From Magnetospirillum sp902729445 (GTDB lineage: Bacteria > Pseudomonadota > Alphaproteobacteria > Rhodospirillales > Magnetospirillaceae), in assembly GCF_902729445.1 (NCBI RefSeq), contig NZ_CACVCE010000007.1:3681-67680 (forward strand): 64,000 nucleotides of DNA. The letters are read 5' to 3'. Below, one piece after another: positions 52,800-61,479 of the stretch. Within the stretch, counting starts at the first letter, position 1; the number at the start of each line of letters is the position of its first letter. The position numbers were made by a program, and so were the translations under genes. Under the pieces are notes generated by a model. That model saw only the letters and a list, made by a program, of their open reading frames with translations. It was not told the DNA's origin and ran no database searches.

Positions 52800-53660
52800 A
52801 TGTCCGACAAGCCAACTTTCGTGCTGACCATCACCTGCCCCGACACCGTCGGCATCGTGGCCGCGGTTTCCGGCTTCCTGACCCAGCATGATTGCTTCAT
52901 CACCGAGGCGGCGCAATTCGGCGATCCGCTGTCGCGGCGCTTCTTCATGCGCATCGTCTTTTCGTCGGGCGCGCTGACTCCGACCCGGCCCGAATTCGAC
53001 AAGCTGTTCTCGCTGATCGCCGCCCGCTTCCAGATGATCTGGAACCTAAACGATCTGTCGCGCAAGCCCCGGGTGGTGATCCTGGTCTCGAAGTTCGGCC
53101 ATTGCCTGGTCGACCTGCTGCACCGCTATCATACCGGCCAGTTGGGCATCGAGATTCCGGCGGTGATCTCGAACCACCAGGACATGCGCTCGATCGTCGA
53201 ATGGCACGGGATCCCCTATCATTACCTGGCGGTCGACAAGCACGACAAGGCGGCGCAAGAGGCCCGCCTGTCCGAGGTGGTCGATCGTGCCGGCGCCGAT
53301 CTGGTGGTGTTGGCCCGCTACATGCAAATCCTCTCGACCGACCTTTCGGCCAAGCTGTCGGGCCGGGCCATCAACATCCACCATTCATTCCTGCCCAGCT
53401 TCAAGGGCGCCAAGCCTTACCACCAGGCCCATTCCAGGGGCGTCAAGATCATCGGCGCCACCGCCCATTACGTCACCGCCGATCTGGACGAAGGCCCGAT
53501 CATCGAACAATCGGTCGAGCGGGTCGATCACACCCACACCCCGGAAGACCTGGTCGCCATCGGCCGCGACATCGAGAACCTGGTGCTGGCCCGCGCGGTG
53601 CGCTGGCACGTCGAACATCGGGTGCTGCTGAACGGATCGAAGACGGTGGTGTTCAAGTGA
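52800..53660 (+). CDS. purU: Formyltetrahydrofolate deformylase
   Basis: A 286-residue enzyme that hydrolyses 10-formyl-THF to formate and THF, balancing one-carbon pools with purine synthesis. An N-terminal ACT domain (about 7-85, LTITCPDTVGIVAAVSGFL) precedes the formyltransferase-fold domain with NIHHSFLPSFKGAKPY and the DLDEGPI catalytic segment. Length is standard. A ribosome binding site AGGAG lies about 10 bp upstream. Confidence 0.95.
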   Translation: MSDKPTFVLTITCPDTVGIVAAVSGFLTQHDCFITEAAQFGDPLSRRFFMRIVFSSGALTPTRPEFDKLFSLIAARFQMIWNLNDLSRKPRVVILVSKFGHCLVDLLHRYHTGQLGIEIPAVISNHQDMRSIVEWHGIPYHYLAVDKHDKAAQEARLSEVVDRAGADLVVLARYMQILSTDLSAKLSGRAINIHHSFLPSFKGAKPYHQAHSRGVKIIGATAHYVTADLDEGPIIEQSVERVDHTHTPEDLVAIGRDIENLVLARAVRWHVEHRVLLNGSKTVVFK

Positions 53661-53682
53661 CCAGCTCTGGTAAAGTCGCGCC

Positions 53683-54249
53683 ATGAACCACACCGCGCTC
53701 AAATCCGCCGTCATCCTCGTCTGCCTGTCGGCCGCCATTCCGGCGCGGGCATCCGACGATGTTCCGGAATTCCTGAAGGTCATCGGCAACTTCGTGAAGG
53801 ACGGGCTGGGCCCGGCCCGCACCATGGAAGACGTGATGCGCGAGGAGCGCGAGCGCACGGCGACCCGCCCCGAGTCCAAACCGCGCGCCCAGGCCGAACC
53901 TGCCCCCGTGGTCGCACAGCCCGCCCCGGCGGCGCCGACCCCAGAACAACCGATCGCCGCCCAGCAGCCGGTTCGGGTGGCCGCAATCGCAACGCCGGTC
54001 GCAGCCACCGTGGCCCCGCCGCCGCCGCCGCCCCGCAAGACCGAGGTGTCGCTGCCGGCCCCGGTGCCGCCGCCGCCGGCTCGTCCGGCCGAGTTGAAGC
54101 CGAAGACCATCGCCGTGGCCCCGCCACCGCCGCCGCCCGAGCCCTTGACCACCCGCATCGCCGCCACCGCGACGCTGGACCAGGCGATGCGCCTGGGCGG
54201 CCCGGCCACCCTTTATTCCCAGCGCATCAAGCCGCCGGTCCGCAACTGA
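53683..54249 (+). CDS. Proline-rich exported hypothetical protein
   Basis: A 188-residue protein with a signal peptide (LKSAVILVCLSAAIPARA) and a short helical region, followed by a Pro/Ala-rich low-complexity stretch (PPPPPPRKTEVSLPAPVPPP). The composition suggests a periplasmic spacer or wall-spanning linker. No family is recognised. It is 22 bp behind purU and ends three bases before the stop of the convergent FecR-domain gene. Confidence 0.6.
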   Translation: MNHTALKSAVILVCLSAAIPARASDDVPEFLKVIGNFVKDGLGPARTMEDVMREERERTATRPESKPRAQAEPAPVVAQPAPAAPTPEQPIAAQQPVRVAAIATPVAATVAPPPPPPRKTEVSLPAPVPPPPARPAELKPKTIAVAPPPPPPEPLTTRIAATATLDQAMRLGGPATLYSQRIKPPVRN

Positions 54250-54252
54250 TCG

Positions 54253-54858
54253 TCAGCGGAAGCTGACACTGCCGAAGGCGCGGCCGACCTGCTGTTCCGA
54301 CCAGAAGGACGGCGCTTGCGGCGCAGTCCCCGCCGCCTTGACCGCCGTCCCCTGCCCCGGCTGTGTCAGATCGACGGCACCGGCGGCGCTTTCCACCCGG
54401 ATCATTCCGTCCAGCACCAGCACATCAAGCGGATTGTCCAGCGGCCCGCCCCAGAATTTGGTGCCGCGCACGCCGATGCTGGCGATCGGGGTCACCACCT
54501 TGAACGGACGCTCGGGCAGTTTGGCCACCGCGCCGGTGGCGACCAGAAAGGCACCCTGGTTGACCGCGAAGCGCGCAGTGCCGGTTCCGGCGGCGCCGTC
54601 GAACAGGAACTGGTCGACGATCACCTCGGCCTTCTCGCCCAGGGTCAGCATGGTGCCATCGACGAAGCGAACCTCGAGCCGGGCGCCGGGTCCGGTGCGC
54701 AGGATCGCGCCGGCCGGGATGGTGGCGCCCTCGGCCAAAGCCAGGGCGCCGGCCTCGGCCACACCTTGCAGGCGGGTGACTGTTCCCACCGGGGCCGCCT
54801 GGGCGAAATCCGTCAGGAAAAGAAGGATCACAAGGATCAGGGCGAGGAAGCGGGGCAC
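54253..54858 (-). CDS. Exported FecR-domain protein
   Basis: A 201-residue protein with signal peptide (LALILVILLFLTDFAQA) and a FecR domain (LRTGPGARLEVRFVDGTMLT; VVTPIASIGVRGTKFWGG). It has no partner sigma factor, no anti-sigma N-terminal domain and no cytoplasmic part, so it is the exported FecR-like type of unknown role rather than an iron regulator. Confidence 0.82.
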   Translation of the reverse strand: MPRFLALILVILLFLTDFAQAAPVGTVTRLQGVAEAGALALAEGATIPAGAILRTGPGARLEVRFVDGTMLTLGEKAEVIVDQFLFDGAAGTGTARFAVNQGAFLVATGAVAKLPERPFKVVTPIASIGVRGTKFWGGPLDNPLDVLVLDGMIRVESAAGAVDLTQPGQGTAVKAAGTAPQAPSFWSEQQVGRAFGSVSFR

Positions 54859-55047
54859 GAGACCCTCCTTCGGCTGGGGTTCCCTTTAGGTGTCGTCGCC
54901 CGACGCCCCCTGTCAAGGTTCACGATAATCGGCGCCCCAGGGCTTTGGTCGGGTTTGACAGCACCCCGGGAAACGGTGATGATGGCCGCGACGGGTACAG
55001 GGGGGCCGGACAGCGCGTGTCCGCGCTGGGAATAGCCGAGAGGAAAC

Positions 55048-55413
55048 ATGCCAAAGACCGTGCTGATCGTTGAAGACAACGACCTGAACATGAAGTTGTT
55101 CAACGACCTATTGCAGGCCAATGGATACGAGACCTTGCAGACCAAGGACGGTCGCGAGGCGCTGGGTCTGGCGCGCAAGCACAAGCCCGACTTGATCCTG
55201 ATGGATATCCAGCTGCCCGAGATTTCCGGCCTGGAAATCACCCGCATGCTCAAGGAAGATCCCGACCTCAAGGCCATTCCGGTCATCGCCGTGACCGCCT
55301 TCGCCATGAAGGGCGACGAGGAGAAGATCCGCGAAGGTGGCTGCGAAGGCTATATCGCCAAGCCGATTTCGGTCACCAGCTTCCTGCAGACCGTCGCCAA
55401 GTTCCTGGCCTGA
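55048..55413 (+). CDS. divK: Single-domain response regulator DivK
   Basis: A 121-residue receiver-only protein. Acidic pocket EDND (about 9-12), phosphoacceptor D53 in LILMDIQLPEISGLE, switch residue T in VTAFAMKGDEEKI, and K in YIAKPISV. The sequence start (PKTVLIVEDNDLNMKLFNDLL) matches DivK of alphaproteobacteria, which controls CckA through DivL. Unlike in Caulobacter, pleD does not follow. It is monocistronic and followed by a hairpin. Confidence 0.9.
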   Translation: MPKTVLIVEDNDLNMKLFNDLLQANGYETLQTKDGREALGLARKHKPDLILMDIQLPEISGLEITRMLKEDPDLKAIPVIAVTAFAMKGDEEKIREGGCEGYIAKPISVTSFLQTVAKFLA

Positions 55414-55439
55414 CCGGACAGGAAGCACAGACAAGCGAA

Positions 55440-55469
55440 AACGCCCGCCGGGTTCCCCCAGCGGGCGTT
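55440..55469. terminator. Bidirectional terminator between divK and rpmG
   Basis: AACGCCCGC/GCGGGCGTT 9-bp stem with a 12-nt loop between convergent genes; A/T-rich bases flank it on both sides. Confidence 0.65.
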
Positions 55470-55494
55470 CTCATTTCAAGGCGAGCCCTGAAGC

Positions 55495-55662
55495 TTACTT
55501 GATCTTCGCTTCGTTGAACTCGACATGCTTGCGCACGACGGGGTCATACTTGCGGAACTTCAGCTTCTCGGTGGTCTTGCGCGGATTCTTCTTCGCCACA
55601 TAAAAGTAGCCAGTGCCGGCAGAGCTGAGGAGCTTGATGAGGATGGTGGCAGGCTTGGCCAT
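55495..55662 (-). CDS. rpmG: 50S ribosomal protein L33
   Basis: A 55-residue ribosomal protein (MAKPATILIKLLSSAGTGYF, then YVAKKNPRKTTEKL). It contains no cysteine pairs, so it is the zinc-independent C-minus form. The start at 55662 is the family start. Confidence 0.96.
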   Translation of the reverse strand: MAKPATILIKLLSSAGTGYFYVAKKNPRKTTEKLKFRKYDPVVRKHVEFNEAKIK

Positions 55663-55735
55663 GACGAAAATCCCGAATTCGTTGGTGTCGTGATCGAAAC
55701 ACAGGCGGCGGAAGATACTGATCCGCCGGACAGAG

Positions 55736-56494
55736 TCAAGCGCTTCTTGCAATCGGCAACGCGGCGCCGTGGCGCAACACCGCTTCGGCCTCGGCGGTAT
55801 AGGAGCCGTCGGCGGCGTGCAACACCAGTCCCGGCGTCAGGTCCAGGGGTGTCTTGACGTCCTTGCGGGCGGTGACCACCACCCGGGTCGCCGGCCGTCC
55901 TTCCTTGGGCCACAGCGGGATCACCCGGACCTCGCCCAGCTTCAGCACCTTCGCCGCCGCCAGGATGTCGCCCAGCCGGTCGGCGCGGTGCACCAGCGCC
56001 AGATGGCCGCGCGGCCGCAGCAATTTGACCGCGGCCCGCAGCCAGCCTTCCAGGTCCAGCTCGCGCTCGACATGGCCGATGCGCTTGCTGGCCACCGGCG
56101 GCTCGGACACCGTGCCGGCCTCGTACCATGGCGGATTGGTGATGATGGCATCGAAGCCCTGGCCCTTGATCAAGGCCGGCGGCTTGGCCAGGCATCCCTC
56201 GACCACCTGAAAGCGGGTTCCGAAACCGTTGGCGTCCCCGTTGGCGCGGGCAAGGCCGGCCAGTTGGGGCTGCAATTCCAGGCCGGTGACCGTCATGCCG
56301 GGAAGACGGGACAACAGGCACAACCCGGCGGCGCCGACGCCGCATCCCAGATCAAGGACGCGACCTTCTGTGCGCAGCGAAACGGCAGCGGCCAGAAACA
56401 CCGGGTCCGACCCGGCCCGGTAACCCTGGCCGGGCTGGCGAATTACCACCCGTCCGCCCAGGAGATGATCTTCTGTCGTGGCAAAATCGGTCAT
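55736..56494 (-). CDS. TrmN6-like tRNA1(Val) adenine-N6 methyltransferase
   Basis: A 252-residue SAM methyltransferase. Motif I is VLDLGCGVGAAGLCLL and the catalytic motif IV reads ITNPPWYEAG, the NPPY/W form of amino-methyltransferases acting on adenine. The N-terminal GGRVVIRQPGQGYRAGSDPVFL is typical of the TrmN6/YfiC family that modifies A37 of tRNA1(Val). It is divergent from the polyprenyl synthase gene, the usual arrangement in alphaproteobacteria. Confidence 0.87.
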   Translation of the reverse strand: MTDFATTEDHLLGGRVVIRQPGQGYRAGSDPVFLAAAVSLRTEGRVLDLGCGVGAAGLCLLSRLPGMTVTGLELQPQLAGLARANGDANGFGTRFQVVEGCLAKPPALIKGQGFDAIITNPPWYEAGTVSEPPVASKRIGHVERELDLEGWLRAAVKLLRPRGHLALVHRADRLGDILAAAKVLKLGEVRVIPLWPKEGRPATRVVVTARKDVKTPLDLTPGLVLHAADGSYTAEAEAVLRHGAALPIARSA

Positions 56495-56606
56495 TTCAGG
56501 GCTCGCATGCCAATTTCGCGGCCGATGTAAGCTTGACCGCCTTTCCACCGCAACAGTAAGTTCACCCCACGGACGGGGGCGTTCCGTGACCGAGGGAGTT
56601 TTCGAC

Positions 56607-57626
56607 GTGGCGAAGGTGGTAAGTCTGGAAGAAGAACGCGGCCGCAAGGCCAAGAGTTTCGATGCGCTGGTCGCCCTGGTGAAGCAGGACCTGGAAAAGG
56701 TCAACACCACCATCGTCGATCGCATGCACAGCCCGGTCGAACTGATCCCGCAACTGGCCGGCCACATCATCGCCTCGGGCGGCAAGCGCCTGCGCCCGGT
56801 CCTGACCCTGGCCTCGGCGCGCCTGGCCGGCCATACCGGCGACCGCCACGTCAAGCTGGCGGCCTGCGTCGAATTCATCCACACCGCCACGCTGCTGCAC
56901 GACGACGTCGTCGACGAGTCGGAATTGCGCCGTGGCCAGGCCTCGGCCAACGCCCTGTTCGGCAACAAGCCCAGCGTCCTGGTCGGCGACTTCCTGTTTT
57001 CCCGGGCCTTCGAGCTGATGGTCGAGGACGGCTCGCTGGCGGTGTTGGCCATCCTGTCGCGGGCGTCGTCGGTGATCGCCGAGGGCGAAGTGCTGCAATT
57101 GATGACCGCCAACGACACCGACACCACCGAGGATTCCTATCTCGAGGTGATCCGCTCGAAGACCGCCGCCCTGTTCGCCGCCGCCTGCCGTATCGGCGCG
57201 GTGGTGGCCGACCGCCCCAAGGTCGAGGAAGAGGCGTTGGAAAGCTATGGCCTGAATCTGGGCATCGCCTTCCAGTTGATCGACGACGTTCTGGATTACT
57301 CGGCCAAGCAGGCGGTGCTGGGCAAGACGGTCGGCGACGATTTCCGCGAGGGCAAGATCACGCTTCCGATCATCCTGGCCTTCCGGCGCGGCGACGAGGA
57401 GCAGCGGGAATTCTGGCGCCGCACGGTCGAGCGGCTGGAACAGCAAGACGGCGACCTGGACCGCGCCATCACCCTGATGGAGCGTCACGGCAGCCTGGCC
57501 GACACCATCGCCCGGGCCCGCCATTACGGCGAGGTGGCGCGCGACGCCCTGGGCATCTTCCCCGACAGCGCCCTGAAGCAGTCGCTGATCGACGTCATCG
57601 ATTTCTGCATCGAGCGGGCCTACTGA
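56607..57626 (+). CDS. ispB: Long-chain polyprenyl diphosphate synthase
   Basis: A 339-residue trans-isoprenyl diphosphate synthase, probably making the octaprenyl or decaprenyl tail of ubiquinone. First aspartate-rich motif LLHDDVVDE, second LIDDVLDY, plus GGKRLRPVL. The start is either GTG at 56607 (VAKVVSLEEERGRKAKS, GGGAG upstream) or GTG at 56586; the former is preferred. It is divergent from the TrmN6-like gene. Confidence 0.93.
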   Translation: MAKVVSLEEERGRKAKSFDALVALVKQDLEKVNTTIVDRMHSPVELIPQLAGHIIASGGKRLRPVLTLASARLAGHTGDRHVKLAACVEFIHTATLLHDDVVDESELRRGQASANALFGNKPSVLVGDFLFSRAFELMVEDGSLAVLAILSRASSVIAEGEVLQLMTANDTDTTEDSYLEVIRSKTAALFAAACRIGAVVADRPKVEEEALESYGLNLGIAFQLIDDVLDYSAKQAVLGKTVGDDFREGKITLPIILAFRRGDEEQREFWRRTVERLEQQDGDLDRAITLMERHGSLADTIARARHYGEVARDALGIFPDSALKQSLIDVIDFCIERAY

Positions 57627-57632
57627 CGGCGA

Positions 57633-57959
57633 TCAGTCGGCAAGGCCGACAACCAGGGCCAGCAGACGCGACATGGCGGCAAGGTCGGCCTCGCCCAGCC
57701 GGCCGATGACGGCTCCGCATCGATCGCGACGAACCGCCAGGACCTTGTCGATCATGACTTGGGACGGCTGACGGAGTCCGGTGGAATCCGTGGGCAATAG
57801 GGAAAGCCGATAAAGCGGCGCGTCGCGCATCGTGCTGGTGACCAGACACACCAGGACGCTATCCGTCTCGTCCAACCAGTCCGACTGAACGATCACCGCC
57901 GGCCTGGGCTTGCCGTAATCTCCGGCGGCCGCGACGGTGACGACGTCGCCGCGCTTCAC
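57633..57959 (-). CDS. mazF: MazF/PemK-family toxin
   Basis: A 108-residue endoribonuclease-type toxin: MKRGDVVTVAAAGDYGKPRP with the conserved RGDVV and GKPRPAVIVQ motifs, and the SQVMIDKVLAV segment. MazF cleaves mRNA at short sequences. Its start overlaps the antitoxin stop by four bases (ATGA), the standard antitoxin-first coupling. Confidence 0.92.
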   Translation of the reverse strand: MKRGDVVTVAAAGDYGKPRPAVIVQSDWLDETDSVLVCLVTSTMRDAPLYRLSLLPTDSTGLRQPSQVMIDKVLAVRRDRCGAVIGRLGEADLAAMSRLLALVVGLAD

Positions 57960-58195
57960 TGCGCGGCGCTCTCGCCGTCGTCACCAAGATCGGCGACCGC
58001 TTCGATGAATGCCAAGGCGTCGGCCTCTTCGGGACTCCCCTTGAGTATCGATGCCTGCCGATGTGCTTCGGCCCGGAATCCATCCGCCCGGGGGTCGGGA
58101 ATCCACAGCCGCAGAAGCTTGAGACCACGCGCCTGCTGGGTCTCGCGGTAGCGGCGGAACTTGTTGGCGGCAGGCGGCTTGACCGATGCGACCAT
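57956..58195 (-). CDS. MazE-type antitoxin (DUF3018 family)
   Basis: A 79-residue antitoxin. The sequence KFRRYRETQQARGLKLLRLW, then IPDPRADGF, matches the DUF3018 family of MazE-like antitoxins. The N-terminal basic part should bind DNA, the C-terminal acidic tail the toxin. Start at 58195, preceded by a promoter with an operator-like palindrome. Confidence 0.88.
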   Translation of the reverse strand: MVASVKPPAANKFRRYRETQQARGLKLLRLWIPDPRADGFRAEAHRQASILKGSPEEADALAFIEAVADLGDDGESAAQ

Positions 58196-58209
58196 GACTC
58201 TATCCGATA

Positions 58210-58223
58210 GGTAGCGCACTACC
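58210..58223. promoter_or_regulatory. Operator-like palindrome of mazEF
   Basis: GGTAG-CGCA-CTACC lies directly at the predicted transcription start, five bases downstream of the -10 box on the minus strand. It is the likely antitoxin binding site. Confidence 0.5.
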
Positions 58224-58227
58224 AATC

Positions 58228-58256
58228 ATTCTAGGTCGCGCCCCGCCTTATGGCAA
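58228..58256 (-). promoter_or_regulatory. Sigma-70-like promoter of mazEF
   Basis: On the minus strand TTGCCA (58256-58251) is followed after 17 bp by TAGAAT (58233-58228); each box has 5 of 6 consensus bases. Confidence 0.6.
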
Positions 58257-58353
58257 GCCGAAGAAGCTCAGGTAACTTCGGATGTCTTCTCGCCAAGAGA
58301 CACTCTTGTTAGGCTTGCATCGACAGTTCGGCACACCAACAGTCTTGGCGCCG

Positions 58354-59085
58354 TCACCCCAGCCCCCGCCGGTTCCTATCGGCCGCCGCCAGGGCCTGTT
58401 CCGCCCCCTCGCCGCGACTCAGCACCGCCAGGCCGAAGGCCGGGGTCAGGGGGATCGACTGGCCCAGCCATGTGTAAGGCGGGTTCTTGATGCGGATGAC
58501 GATGTCGGCCAGCTTGGCCCGGGCCTGGTTGTCGTCGGACCCGGCCAGCAGGATGGCGAAGTCCGAGCCGCCGATGCAGGCGACCAGATCGCTGCCGCGC
58601 AACGAGCCCAGGATGTTGGCGGCGATGTGGCGCAACGCGCCTTCGCCGGCGGCCAGTCCGTGCAATTGGCGCAGCGCCTCGACGCCGGCCACCTGAAGGG
58701 TGGCGATGATGCCGTGGGCGTCGCCGCTGGCCAGGAAGGCCTCGACCTCGCGGATGAAGGCGCGGCGGTTCAGGCATGGCACCACCGAATGGCGGTCGGC
58801 CTGGCGCTCCATCCATTGCTCGCGCCGGCTGAAATGGTCGGCACTGGCCCGCAGATGCTCGAGCTCGCTCAAGAGCGGGACCAGGGCTTCCAGCAATTCA
58901 GGCGTCACCTGCTCGGCCGGCAGTCCCAGCACCGACGAGATGGAGGCAGCGTCGGGCTTGGCCTTGGGTTCGGCCGAAACATAGGCGCCGGGGGGCAAAT
59001 GCCGGCGATACGGTTCACGCTCGCGCGCGAACTCGTTGATCGCCGTCAGGCGGAAGACACGTTCTGTGCGATACTCGTCGGCCAT
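58354..59085 (-). CDS. Degenerate GGDEF-domain protein
   Basis: A 243-residue soluble protein. The C-terminal 130 residues have the GGDEF fold (SVVPCLNRRAFIREVEAFLA; LRGSDLVACIGGSDFAILLA), but the active-site loop is GGSDF instead of GGDEF/GGEEF, so diguanylate cyclase activity is unlikely. The N-terminal third is helical without a recognisable sensor. It may act as a c-di-GMP or GTP effector, or as a protein interaction module. It is divergent from purE. Confidence 0.8.
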   Translation of the reverse strand: MADEYRTERVFRLTAINEFAREREPYRRHLPPGAYVSAEPKAKPDAASISSVLGLPAEQVTPELLEALVPLLSELEHLRASADHFSRREQWMERQADRHSVVPCLNRRAFIREVEAFLASGDAHGIIATLQVAGVEALRQLHGLAAGEGALRHIAANILGSLRGSDLVACIGGSDFAILLAGSDDNQARAKLADIVIRIKNPPYTWLGQSIPLTPAFGLAVLSRGEGAEQALAAADRNRRGLG

Positions 59086-59214
59086 GATGGGACGCGGTTT
59101 TCTTCCGTTCGAGCCTTTATGTTATCACACTTCACAAGCTTCTTGCACCGGCTGCCGCGATTTCTATAATCGCCGCTTTTCCCGGGACCATCCCCGTCGG
59201 AAGAGGAATATCCA

Positions 59215-59730
59215 ATGAGCAAGGCCAAGCCGCAGGTCGGAATCATCATGGGCAGCCAGTCGGACTGGGAGACCATGCGACACGCCGCCGAGGTGCTGGC
59301 CGAGTTGCAGGTCCCCTTCGAGACCCGGGTGGTGTCGGCCCACCGCACCCCCCAGCGCCTGGTCGAATACGCCACCGGCGCCAAGGACCGCGGCCTTTCC
59401 GTCATCATCGCCGGAGCCGGCGGCGCCGCCCACCTGCCCGGCATGGCCGCCAGCATGACCACCCTGCCGGTGCTGGGCGTGCCGGTCGAAAGCCGCACCC
59501 TGAAGGGCGTCGATTCGCTTTATTCCATCGTCCAGATGCCGGGCGGCGTTCCGGTCGGCACCCTGGCCATCGGCAAGGCCGGCGCCATCAATGCCGGCCT
59601 GCTGGCCGCCTCGATCCTGGCCTTGGCCGATGCCGCGCTGTCGGCCCGCCTGGAAGCCTGGCGCGCCCGCCAGACCGACAAGGTGGCCGAACTGCCGGTC
59701 GATCCCGACCGCCCCGAACTGATCGCCTGA
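59215..59730 (+). CDS. purE: N5-carboxyaminoimidazole ribonucleotide mutase
   Basis: A 171-residue class I PurE that interconverts N5-CAIR and CAIR in purine biosynthesis. Signature GIIMGSQSDWETM at the N-terminus, VVSAHRTPQRL and AGAGGAAHLPGM follow. It precedes purK by one base and is coupled to it. Confidence 0.97.
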   Translation: MSKAKPQVGIIMGSQSDWETMRHAAEVLAELQVPFETRVVSAHRTPQRLVEYATGAKDRGLSVIIAGAGGAAHLPGMAASMTTLPVLGVPVESRTLKGVDSLYSIVQMPGGVPVGTLAIGKAGAINAGLLAASILALADAALSARLEAWRARQTDKVAELPVDPDRPELIA

Positions 59731-59731
59731 G

Positions 59732-60817
59732 ATGTCCGCCGCTCCCCTGCCCCCCGGCTCGACCGTCGGCATCATCGGCAGCGGCCAGCTGGGCCGCATG
59801 GCAGCCCTGGCCGCCGCCCGCCTGGGCTATCGCGTCCATGTCTATGGCCCCGAGCCCGACAGCCCGACCGAGCAGGTCGCCGCCGCCGCGACGGTGGCGG
59901 CCTATACCGACCTCGCGGCGCTGGAGGCCTTTGCCCGCGCCGTCGATGTGGTCACCTTCGAGTTCGAGAACATCCCCGCCGACAGCGTCCGCCTGCTGAC
60001 CGGCCTGGTCCCGGTCCGCCCCGGCTGGCGGGTGCTGGACGTAGCGCAGGACCGCATCTCGGAAAAGCGCTTTTTCAACGAAATCGGCATCGAGACGGCG
60101 CCGTGGGCCGAAATCAATTCGGCCGACGATTTGAAGCAGGCGGTGGCCCGCATCGGCCGGCCGGCAGTGCTGAAGACCACCCGGCTGGGCTATGACGGCA
60201 AGGGCCAGACCAAGATCGGCCCCGACACCGACCTTGACCAGGCCTGGGCCGCCATGGCCGGCGCGACCAGCGTGCTGGAAGGCTTCATCGACTTCGCGGG
60301 CGAAGTGTCGGTGATCGTCGCCCGCGGCCTGGACGGCAAGATCCAGGCCTTCGAGCCGGCCTGGAACGTCCACACCAACCACATCCTGGACACCACCACC
60401 GTCCCCGCCCCCATCGACCAGTCCTTGGCGCAAGCCGCCATCGAGGTGGCGCGCAAGGCGGCCGAGGCGCTGGATCTGGTCGGCCTGCTGGCCGTCGAGA
60501 TGTTCGTGACCAAGGACGGCCATATCCTGGCCAACGAGATGGCGCCCCGGCCGCACAATTCCGGCCACTGGACCATCGATGCCTGCGTGACAGACCAGTT
60601 CGAGCAATTCATCCGCGCCGTCTGCGGCCTGCCGCTGGGCGACCCGATCCGCCATTCCGACGCGGTGATGAAGAATTTGATCGGCGACGACGTCAATGAC
60701 TGGCTGGCCATCCTGTCCGATCCCGACGCCAAGCTGCATCTTTACGGCAAGGCCGAAGCCCGCTCGGGCCGCAAGATGGGCCACGTCACCCGCATCGCGC
60801 CACGCCGGGTCGGCTGA
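59732..60817 (+). CDS. purK: N5-carboxyaminoimidazole ribonucleotide synthase
   Basis: A 361-residue ATP-grasp enzyme that carboxylates AIR with bicarbonate. Rossmann start VGIIGSGQLGRMAALAAARLG, ATP-grasp core (LKTTRLGYDGKGQTKI; EGFIDFAGEVSVIVAR) and the metal-binding NEMAPRPHNSGHWTI. It follows purE as in most bacteria. Confidence 0.97.
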   Translation: MSAAPLPPGSTVGIIGSGQLGRMAALAAARLGYRVHVYGPEPDSPTEQVAAAATVAAYTDLAALEAFARAVDVVTFEFENIPADSVRLLTGLVPVRPGWRVLDVAQDRISEKRFFNEIGIETAPWAEINSADDLKQAVARIGRPAVLKTTRLGYDGKGQTKIGPDTDLDQAWAAMAGATSVLEGFIDFAGEVSVIVARGLDGKIQAFEPAWNVHTNHILDTTTVPAPIDQSLAQAAIEVARKAAEALDLVGLLAVEMFVTKDGHILANEMAPRPHNSGHWTIDACVTDQFEQFIRAVCGLPLGDPIRHSDAVMKNLIGDDVNDWLAILSDPDAKLHLYGKAEARSGRKMGHVTRIAPRRVG

Positions 60818-60886
60818 CCAGTGGGTTGACGCGCCCCCGGCCGGTGCGGAATTCTTGACGGCAACCAACGAAATCGGGGGATGACC

Positions 60887-61321
60887 ATGAGCCAGCGTTT
60901 GATCAAGGATGTCATTCAAAGCCAGTCGGTGGCCACCATGCCCGCCACCGCGACGGTGCGCGAGGCCGCCATCGCCATGGCCAAGCGCCGCATCGGCGCC
61001 ATCTTGGTGATCGAACAGGGCGTGCTGGCCGGCATCTTCACCGAACGCGACGGACTGTTCCGCGTGCTGGCCGAAGGGCTGGACCCCGAAAGCACGCCTT
61101 TGGCCGCCGTGATGACCCGCAACCTCACGACCATCACACCGGACAAGCCGTTGGTCAACGCGCTGCACCTGATGCACGAAAACGGCTTCCGTCACATGCC
61201 GGTGGTGGTCAAGTCGGTGCCGGTCGGCATGCTGTCGGTACGCGACGCCCTGGACTTCGAATTGGTCAGCCTGCTCAAGGACATTGAAAAGAAGGAAGCG
61301 CTGACCGAAATCCTGCGCTGA
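60887..61321 (+). CDS. CBS-pair domain protein, copy C
   Basis: A 144-residue Bateman-module protein (VATMPATATVREAAIAMAKR first repeat; TTITPDKPLVNALHLMHENG second). It is more distant from the two CBS proteins around the phasin gene. The ATG at 60887 has GGGGG six bases upstream, better than 60881. It follows purK by 69 bp and may be cotranscribed. Confidence 0.85.
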   Translation: MSQRLIKDVIQSQSVATMPATATVREAAIAMAKRRIGAILVIEQGVLAGIFTERDGLFRVLAEGLDPESTPLAAVMTRNLTTITPDKPLVNALHLMHENGFRHMPVVVKSVPVGMLSVRDALDFELVSLLKDIEKKEALTEILR

Positions 61322-61397
61322 CGCGCGGGATCGATGACGATCCGGTAACATCGGCTTTTCTTCGTTGACGCTCGCGTCCCGATACCCGATGAATTGC

Positions 61398-61458
61398 CTA
61401 GTGTGGTGGCCTGCTTATCCCAGAAACTCGCAGGCGAATTTCTGGGGCAGGACACTAG
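61398..61458. repeat. Three-tier palindromic element
   Basis: Nested perfect stems: CTAGTGT/ACACTAG (outer), CCTGC/GCAGG (middle), CCCAGAAA/TTTCTGGG (inner), separated by short unpaired bases. It lies between the CBS gene and the DedA gene, 21 bp before the latter. It could be a REP/MITE unit serving as terminator. Confidence 0.65.
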
Positions 61459-61479
61459 CCAGCCATAACGGACGTTGCC

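Noticed and set aside
59588..61351. 587-codon minus-strand frame opposite purE, purK and the CBS gene
   Set aside because: Shadow without motifs.
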